Positions 58,366 to 64,000 of a stretch of DNA of 64,000 bases are shown here, piece by piece. The notes below the pieces were generated by a model. That model made no database searches and was not told the DNA's origin. It was given only the letters and a program-made list of their open reading frames with translations. The DNA lies in contig JBCFYV010000001.1 of assembly GCA_039000515.1 (NCBI GenBank), positions 18,577,928-18,641,927 of the forward strand, read 5' to 3'. Positions within the stretch are counted from its first letter, which is position 1, and every line of letters begins with the position of its first letter. The position numbers and the translations under genes are program-made. The stretch is from Timema cristinae (taxonomy: Eukaryota > Arthropoda > Insecta > Phasmatodea > Timematidae).

Positions 58366-58508
58366 TTGAATATTATTAAATTGTTACTTCGATTTCAGAC
58401 GGAATTAAAGGAGAAAGGAAAGTGACTATATCCAACCTACCTTTATTTTCAAGATGCAAAGGTTTTATAACTGATCTTTTATTCGATGTTTTATTCGATG
58501 ATTTGAGC

Positions 58509-58720
58509 TTCTCGCGTCGGTGGGCATGCCGGATAAGGCGTAAAACTCGTCTAGTCTTATTTTACGTTGATGGGGAATTTTGGGGGCTCGAATCCTGGCC
58601 GATAGTACCAAGGTGTGTGTTTTCCTAAATGGTTTCTCCAGGCAAATTAGAGCATATTTTCATTTAAACACTAATTATCTTATCCTTACCGGGTGGGTAG
58701 TAGGACACAGTGCCAAATAG
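58509..58720 (+). mobile_element. Family A SINE, diverged
   Basis: GCGTCGGTGGGCATGCCGGA, B box GGGGCTCGAATCCTGGCC, body TTTTCCTAAATGGTTTCTCC, tail TACCGGGTGGGTAGTAGGAC, ACAGTGCCAAATAG. It is tail-to-tail with the next copy. Confidence 0.7.
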
Positions 58721-58733
58721 ATTCATTTTTCTA

Positions 58734-58985
58734 GGAACCGTGTCTTACTACCCGTTTGGGTTACACGCTTATGTACTAGTTACGCTAATGATTTTAGAGA
58801 TAGGAAGGTTATATTAAAAGGAAGTGTAAGCACATTTGTGTGGAGAGAGAGAGAGAGAGAAGAGGGGAAACCCATTTTGTAAAAACCACCCTCAGTACAC
58901 CAAACCGAGACTCAAACCTCAGTCATCGGTAGTACAGTTTACTGCGAGAGTAGTGCGTTAAACCACGCAGCCACCAAAGCAGGTA
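58734..58985 (-). mobile_element. Family A2 SINE, full length
   Basis: Tail GGAACCGTGTCTTACTACCC, GGGTTACACGCTTATGTACT; body GATAGGAAGGTTATATTAAA, TTTGTGTGGAGAGAGAG with a (GA)n expansion; head CCGAGACTCAAACCTCAGTC, TGCGTTAAACCACGCAGCCA. It forms a tail-to-tail inverted pair with 58509-58720 (13-base gap), so the shared tails could pair as a hairpin. Confidence 0.85.
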
Positions 58986-59021
58986 ATAGAAAAAAAAAAT
59001 TACACTATTTTTAAAAATGAA

Positions 59022-59257
59022 TGTTACCCTCTTTGGTGGTCGAATGGTTTGGGGCATTACTCCTTTATAAGACCTGACTACTTTTGATTGTGCGATCAGA
59101 TTTAGATTACCGTTCGGATTTACTTAGAGTGGCTTTTATTAAATGGTTTTGTCCACTACCTACAAGAAAATTCTGGTAAATTTCCTTTAAATTCAAGCTT
59201 TCTCATACTTATTAACGTGCGAGTAATTAGTTCATTAGCACATAACCCGGATGACAA
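59022..59257 (+). mobile_element. Family A2 SINE, diverged
   Basis: CTCTTTGGTGGTCGAATGGT, GACTACTTTTGATTG, body TTAAATGGTTTTGTCCACTA, TAATTAGTTCATTAGCACAT, AACCCGGATGAC; the 3' half of the tail is missing. Confidence 0.65.
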
Positions 59258-59393
59258 AAAACCATATACTAGATATGCTTGACATATAGTCCACGAGCTT
59301 ACCAATTTCATATTATGTATTTCATTTATTTGAGGTATTATAACACGCACTTTTCCAACCAACTGATTATAGCAACATACAATAATAGCTATA

Positions 59394-59627
59394 AGTGAGA
59401 ACGAAAGGATATATTTTGCCAGGAAATGTAATTTAACATACCTCTTAGGGTTATTATACATGCCACAATCAACATTGGACTGAGAGCTTTATTACTTCTC
59501 CTCCAAAGCAATTTGAGGTAGAGAATTTTAATCGCTCAGAAAAAAAATCTGTCGGCTCCGGCTGGGTTTGAACTAATGAACATCGAATCTTGAAGCGATA
59601 TATTTATCTCAGGACCACCGAGGTCAA
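59394..59627 (-). mobile_element. Family B SINE
   Basis: Minus strand: end TGAGAACGAAAGGATATATT, core TTAGGGTTATTATACATGCC (worn), CTTCTCCTCCAAAGCAATTT, AAAAAATCTGTCGGCTCCGG, head GCTGGGTTTGAACTAATGAA, TCTCAGGACCACCGAGGTC. It retains the full block order of family B. Confidence 0.7.
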
Positions 59628-60019
59628 TACGTGTCTTAATAAAATGGTGATATATTTGAATGTTAGCACCGAGAGGGAGAATACATGATTAATTACCTTT
59701 TCGGTTTATACTCGACATATCTGCAAATGATTAGGAAACATATGTTAGATGGCTTGCAACAAACGGAAGTTGTAAAGAATTAGATTCTAACGAGTCGACG
59801 CCATAAGATACCTTATAAATAAAACCAAAAAAAGCACGTTATATTAGGACAGTTCATTTTGAGAAGCATCTTGTCATCCCCCATGGTTGAGCATAAAAAA
59901 AACATTTTAGGGAACTCTGGGGGAAATTTTTAATGAATGATATCGGTGACTGGATGTCACGTGGATTGATGTTCGACGTGTGAACGTTCTCAAACGCCCT
60001 CTGTTGACTAAGAGAGGAT

Positions 60020-60022
60020 GTA

Positions 60023-60059
<37 letters not shown>
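60020..60059. repeat. (GT)n microsatellite with nearby inverted (CA)n
   Basis: About 18 GT units, followed 70 bases later by (CA)n at 60126-60141, so transcripts could fold back. The overlapping minus-strand open frames are artefacts of this. Confidence 0.9.
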
Positions 60060-60060
<1 letters not shown>

Positions 60061-61069
60061 TGGCAGCTGTCTGTAAATTATCACCGAGTTGAATGACAGT
60101 CAACGAGCAAAACATACTCGCCAACATACACACACACACACATATATATACTCCATCGCAGAGATGAAGAAACTTTTTTTTTTCAGAGACCGGTCTCTCA
60201 GGATTAAGACCATGTGTGAAGGATAAATCAAGCATTCGTGACTCGGAGACAAATAATACAACTTTCCCTTGGGGGTAAAGGGTGTGGGAGGGGGAGGTAA
60301 AAGAAAGGTTAAGAGTAATTATAGCCCTAGTATTTCTATTTTGGCTCAAGTAACGTTTACCACTTGGGTTTAAAACAGGAAACTCGAGCCACATCATCCT
60401 TGATTAGAAATGAAAATTGCAATTTGGTTGAATAAACGAATCTTACAGCCTAAAAAAATATCACAATATCAATTTTCATGCATTTATACGTAAAGCCACG
60501 TGCTATCTTGATCATCACTTTTGAAGGGATGTGTCCAGTAATGTATGATTAAATATAGACCATGTTTTAATTTTGTCTAAAACCAAAATGGCAATTTTGG
60601 TCCAATTGGTATGAATGTGCTAATTCCTGAAGAACTCAACTCAGGTCGTCTTAAGAATAAACTTGACTGATATTTTAAAAAATTTCATAAGTTCTACTTT
60701 AATGTATTCATAGGTAGAGCCAACCCTTTAGAAGGATGATATCTGAAATTGTAAAATCAAAATTTACATTTACCTTTAGTCAATTTTGATTGCTTTAAAT
60801 AAAGTTTTATCTTCTTGTTTAACTTAATCCACTGCACAGGGAAAGTGCAAATTAATGAAATCAATAGTTCCAACATTTTACTAAATCAAAAATAATCAAT
60901 ATATTTACTTTTACGATGAATTGGTTTGTAAGGAAATTTTGAAGTTTATTACAGCTAACAACAGATTTTAAATGTGTGCACATTTAATAATATTACATAT
61001 ATCATAGTAGTCGTCGAATTCTTGCCAAACATATGATAGCATAATTATCTTCACAAACTCCAGAAATAT

Positions 61070-61288
61070 TACCACTTCTTACTACCTGATCAGGTTGTAC
61101 TCATATTTGATAATTAATTTACCAAGGTAGGGATGAAAGAGGAAGCATTTTAAAGGCAGTCTACCCGCATTTGTGTGGAGATAGAGTGGTAAAACATTGA
61201 GGAAGACCCGATTGGTAATCTGATCCCGATCTCCCAATCATCAGCAGGCCAGAGTGACACTTAGACATATTCGGCCACTGAAGCTGGT
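61070..61288 (-). mobile_element. Family A2 SINE
   Basis: Tail ACCACTTCTTACTACCTGAT, CAGGTTGTACTCATATTTGA; body GGTAGGGATGAAAGAGGAAG, CCCGCATTTGTGTGGAGATA; head GATCCCGATCTCCCAATCAT, CAGCAGGCCAG and TTCGGCCACTGAAGC. Confidence 0.75.
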
Positions 61289-61307
61289 AACTTCAGCAAG
61301 ATCTGTT

Positions 61308-61560
61308 GGGATACGTTTGAGATTAACAGCTATAGGAGGGACGAAGATCTTGCCTTTGGCTTTCCACCTCTCCAAAAGTCACAGGTTGTTATATCAGTAC
61401 TCCATGGTGAACCACATGTGAGTTAGCCTGTTCCACAACTAATCCAATGCCTTGGATGATTTTCAGCGAGTTAATTTCTAACTTTCAGGATCCAGTGGGG
61501 TAGTGTTCCATCCTGTTGGAAAATGAAGTTGTCACTTGTCACTGGCTTCGGGCATTTTTA
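61308..61560 (-). pseudogene. Second mariner-like transposase relic
   Basis: Reading the minus strand from 61530, FIFQQDGTLPHWILKVRN carries the Q-D-G..PH..VR block around a catalytic Asp. It is followed, after two in-frame stops, by STDITTCDF (the P-D-x-x-x-C-D-F block with the last Asp) and, after a frameshift, by KIFVPPIAVNL (61319-61351). This order (FQQDGAPPHW-like, then SPD..CDFFLWG-like, then VPPLP-like) is typical of transposases of the IS630-Tc1-mariner group frequent in arthropods. It belongs to a different lineage from the 31.8-kb element. No terminal repeats were found. Confidence 0.7.
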
Positions 61561-61810
61561 GTAAGTGTTCAATTTTCAGCATCGACTCGACATTACAAAT
61601 AAGTAGGAAAACTAAAATCAAACAAAACTTTCTAATATGTTTCCACCTTCCTTTATTTCTCAATAAAACATTGGAACAGAAAGTTCTCATCTCGATATGT
61701 TAATGATTTGGTTGACCTATTTCTGTTAGAAAAGGGTGCACATATCGAACAACTGTAAGTTGATTTAACAAACAGAGTTTTCCTACAATATATTGTAAAG
61801 TGAGTGTCAA

Positions 61811-62210
61811 TATCCAAAATATATTAATGAATCAGATGGCCGAAGCTATCATCTATGCATTCTAGTGAGGCTAGCACCTCTTAGATATCATATTCTGAAA
61901 ATTGAAAAATGACACCTGGACACGGGAATCGAACCCGGGACCTTCAGCTTCATGCCAACTACCGAGTCGCAGGTGGCTGCGTTGTCTGATGGCTGTGATC
62001 TTATATAATCACATGTTTATAAGCTGACGACTTCCGCACGTCCATCATAGACTCTGCCTTAAAATATGAGTGAAGAATGACCATGGGCATGGGACGAATC
62101 CTGGATAGCTCAGTGGTAAGAGCAGTGGCGTACTAAGCCGAAGGTCCCGGGTTCGATTCCCGTGTCCAGGTGTCATTTTTCAATTTTCAGAATATGATAT
62201 CCAAAATATA
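61811..62210. mobile_element. Class D element: two inverted tRNA-like arms with perfect 62-bp inverted repeat
   Basis: 61884-61945 and 62140-62201 are identical inverted copies over 62 bases (GATATCATATTCTGAAAATT at the outer side, CGGGAATCGAACCCGGGACC inside). Each arm holds the T-arm and 3' acceptor half of a tRNA-like sequence plus a 25-base extension; the 5' halves differ. ATATCCAAAATATA occurs at 61811-61824 and 62197-62210 and could be a target-site duplication around the whole 372-bp unit. No coding capacity. Confidence 0.8.
62100..62170 (+). tRNA. tRNA-like sequence (probable pseudo-tRNA within class D element)
   Basis: CCTGGAT pairs with GTCCAGG (seven pairs, one G-T). D arm GCTCAGTGGTAAGAGC, anticodon-loop candidate GTACTAA (anticodon ACT), T arm CCGGGTTCGATTCCCGT. 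Departures: the linker between acceptor and D stem is one base short, the anticodon stem and T stem each have a mismatch, and a serine-type anticodon lacks the long variable arm serine tRNAs have. It is therefore more likely a mobile-element promoter than a working tRNA. Confidence 0.5.
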
Positions 62211-63120
62211 GTTTGGGTTTGGTAAAATGTTCTACAGTAGAGCATATTCGTGTGACATAACTACGATGTGAGATCTGGTTTGAACTGTATTGCCTTTCTG
62301 AGCTAGGTGCTTCACGTGGGTTAGAAGGCTAGTTCTAGCAATTCTAGCTATATAAGGTGTTATTTGCGCTTTGAGATTTGCTGTGAAGACGTCTGGATTT
62401 AGTTATATCAGCCACCTAAATTGGCTATTGTTCGTGTGGTGAGACTGGTTCATAATTAGTTAGTGAGTTCTGTGTCAAAAAAAAGCACCTTAAAATCATA
62501 ACAAGAATTTTTTTTTTAAATTCTAACAATGCCCTTAAAACAAAACAATTATTTGTGAAATCATAATATTTTCATGTCTTTTTTTCAGCAAAATGCAATG
62601 AACACAACTTGAAATAAGAGATTAATTGTAAAATTTTATTTTTCCTCAAAAATAAACTTTATGAACTTAATAGACTTAGTTAGACCTAAGTCCAAGAGAA
62701 CTTAAGCTTGCCTTAAGCTTAAGATAACTAATTTAGACAGTTGTATCCCTATTCCATTAAACATTCTGTGTATATGGAGTCCGCAAATTGAATACTATAA
62801 CCAGCTTGCGCGAGGGCGTTTCGAGGCATAAGGAAAGGAAATTGTCTGTCATCACCGTACGACTGTGAAACCATCCCACCCCCTCCCAAAACCACCCGTC
62901 AACCCCTTGATCCTCATGGCTCAGTACAACACCCTTTAAGGCTTTGCATTATAATTCCAGAGATATAATAATTTCTTGTGACACCACGACATCGTAAAAA
63001 AAAACAATTTTTTTATACGCTTATCAAAATCCAGACTTTAACAAGATGATCGTTGTTTGTTTCAATACAGGTAGTTTAATTTTGTGCATTTATTCAAATG
63101 ACTTAAATTAATATTTGAGG
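62211..63120. other. AT-rich sequence, nothing recognised
   Basis: No coding remnant or shared repeat is evident between the class D element and the 87-bp minisatellite. Confidence 0.4.
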
Positions 63121-63122
63121 GT

Positions 63123-63690
63123 TTGGTGGAGCAAGGATCGAACCATACATTCAAAACCTTTTGCAACACTGAAAGTAAATCAATACAGATTTTGACCTTG
63201 TGTGCAGGTGTCAAGAAAGAGTGCAAGGATCACACTAATCAACACCATAGCCACACTGTAATTATGTCAACACAGGTTTTGAACTTAGACTCGGGTGTCA
63301 AGAAGGAGTGTCTGAACCATATTAATCAACCCCATGTCAACACTATAATAAATTACACACATATTTCTAACTTGGATTAAGGTGTCAAAGGGAGTAAACA
63401 GACCGTATATCGATGACATTGCAACACTGTAATCAAGTTAATACAGGTTTCACTCTTGTGTGCAGGTGTCAAAAGGGACTGAGCAGTCCTTATATATCGA
63501 TAACATGGCAACACTGTAATCAAGTCCACACAGGTTTAGAGCTTGTGCACAGTGTCAAAAGAGAGTGAACGGACCGTATCTCTAGATAACATGGCAACAC
63601 TGTATTCAAGTCCACACAGGTTTCACTCTTGTGCACAGGTGTCAAGAGAGAGTGGACGGACCATATATCTCACAACTCTGCACCACTTGA
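63123..63690 (+). repeat. About 87-bp minisatellite, 6-7 units
   Basis: GGTGTCAA markers at 63207, 63294, 63381, 63465, 63551 and 63639 give spacings of 87, 87, 84, 86 and 88. A partial first unit starts near 63125. Shared blocks are GGTGTCAAGAGAGAGTG, GACCGTATATCGATAACATG, GCAACACTGTAATCAAGTCC, ACACAGGTTT and CTCTTGTG. The first three units stay open in one frame (63123-63380) because 87 is a multiple of three; later units lose this. Confidence 0.85.
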
Positions 63691-64000
63691 CAATCCCCCT
63701 GCGGGGAGATGAGTTTGGTTGGGTTTCAAATGGAGCTGCGAGTCTCTCCGTGAGGTTAAATACATACAGAGAGATTCAGAGCGCACACGGCAAGCACCCG
63801 TCGCTAGTATGGTGGGTTCCCAGTATTGATTAAATACACCCCCACCATCCCTACCACCCACTCACCCAAACAGTATTAAACAGTCTCTGGCACAATAGAC
63901 GTCACCTGACTTTGTGAAATTCCTTCAATAAGAGGAACTAAAGGGTTGAAAGAGGAAAAGGGGGGTGGGGGGGGATTTTTTATTTCCTGAGGTGAAATCT
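63691..64000. other. Sequence after the minisatellite, no gene
   Basis: Mixed composition with a C-rich patch (63837-63870) and G runs at 63961-63975. Small overlapping open frames on both strands have no recognisable content. Confidence 0.4.

Noticed and set aside
60008..60397. Open frame of 129 residues (-)
   Set aside because: Contains the GT/CA microsatellites as His-Thr and Cys-Val runs; low complexity and no recognisable protein.
62100..62170. Calling this a functional serine tRNA gene
   Set aside because: Stem mismatches, a one-base short linker, no long variable arm, and its place within an inverted-repeat element make a pseudo-tRNA or mobile promoter more likely.

Overview
The window is AT-rich eukaryotic, non-coding-looking DNA from an invertebrate animal. 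The transposase relics (an ITm/mariner-like DD41D type, a second mariner-like relic, and a PIF/Harbinger pair with a MADF protein) and the absence of any long intact reading frame fit a large arthropod-type genome, but the species cannot be named from what is visible. I found no intact host gene. The longest open frames are shadows of repeats or low-complexity DNA. One 40-nt stretch flanked by strong splice signals (53938-53977, +) is the only candidate host exon, so the window is best read as intergenic or intronic sequence filled with mobile elements.

The dominant content is short retroposons. Family A is a tRNA-derived SINE of about 240 bp in two head variants (A1 and A2), present as about 30 complete or partial copies on both strands. 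It ends in a conserved 3' tail that can fold as a nested hairpin and is followed by (ATT)n. Family C (3 copies, about 270 bp) has a different tRNA-like head but the same 3' tail. Family B (4 copies) has another tRNA-like head and a conserved core around GTGGCATGTAAAAGAACCCT. A fourth, tRNA-like class (D) occurs as inverted pairs at 57.66-58.36 kb and 61.8-62.2 kb. Several insertions keep clear target-site duplications (17.1, 26.5, 47.7 and 52.3 kb), so the copies were retroposed. SINEs are densest at 25.3-31.8 kb.

The second theme is DNA transposons. A foldback MITE family (M1, about 370-400 bp, TTAA ends, long internal inverted arms) has seven copies at 3.9, 12.8, 17.0, 19.3, 23.3, 35.3 and 45.8 kb; two of them are interrupted by family A SINEs. 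A 1.2-kb DD41D mariner-like element with 70-bp terminal inverted repeats sits at 31805-33010. A PIF/Harbinger relic at 43.1-44.0 kb has a MADF-domain remnant (+) facing a transposase N-terminal remnant (-). A hAT-like MITE lies at 28.3 kb, a GC-rich TTAA MITE at 47.2 kb, another small inverted-repeat element at 58.1 kb, and a second decayed transposase at 61.3-61.6 kb.

Tandem repeats include minisatellites of about 38 bp (10.5 kb), 45 bp (38.05 kb) and 87 bp (63.1-63.7 kb), plus many microsatellites. The remaining long stretches (4.3-9.3, 38.2-42.9, 48.6-51.9 and 54.9-57.6 kb) are AT-rich and hold nothing I can recognise.
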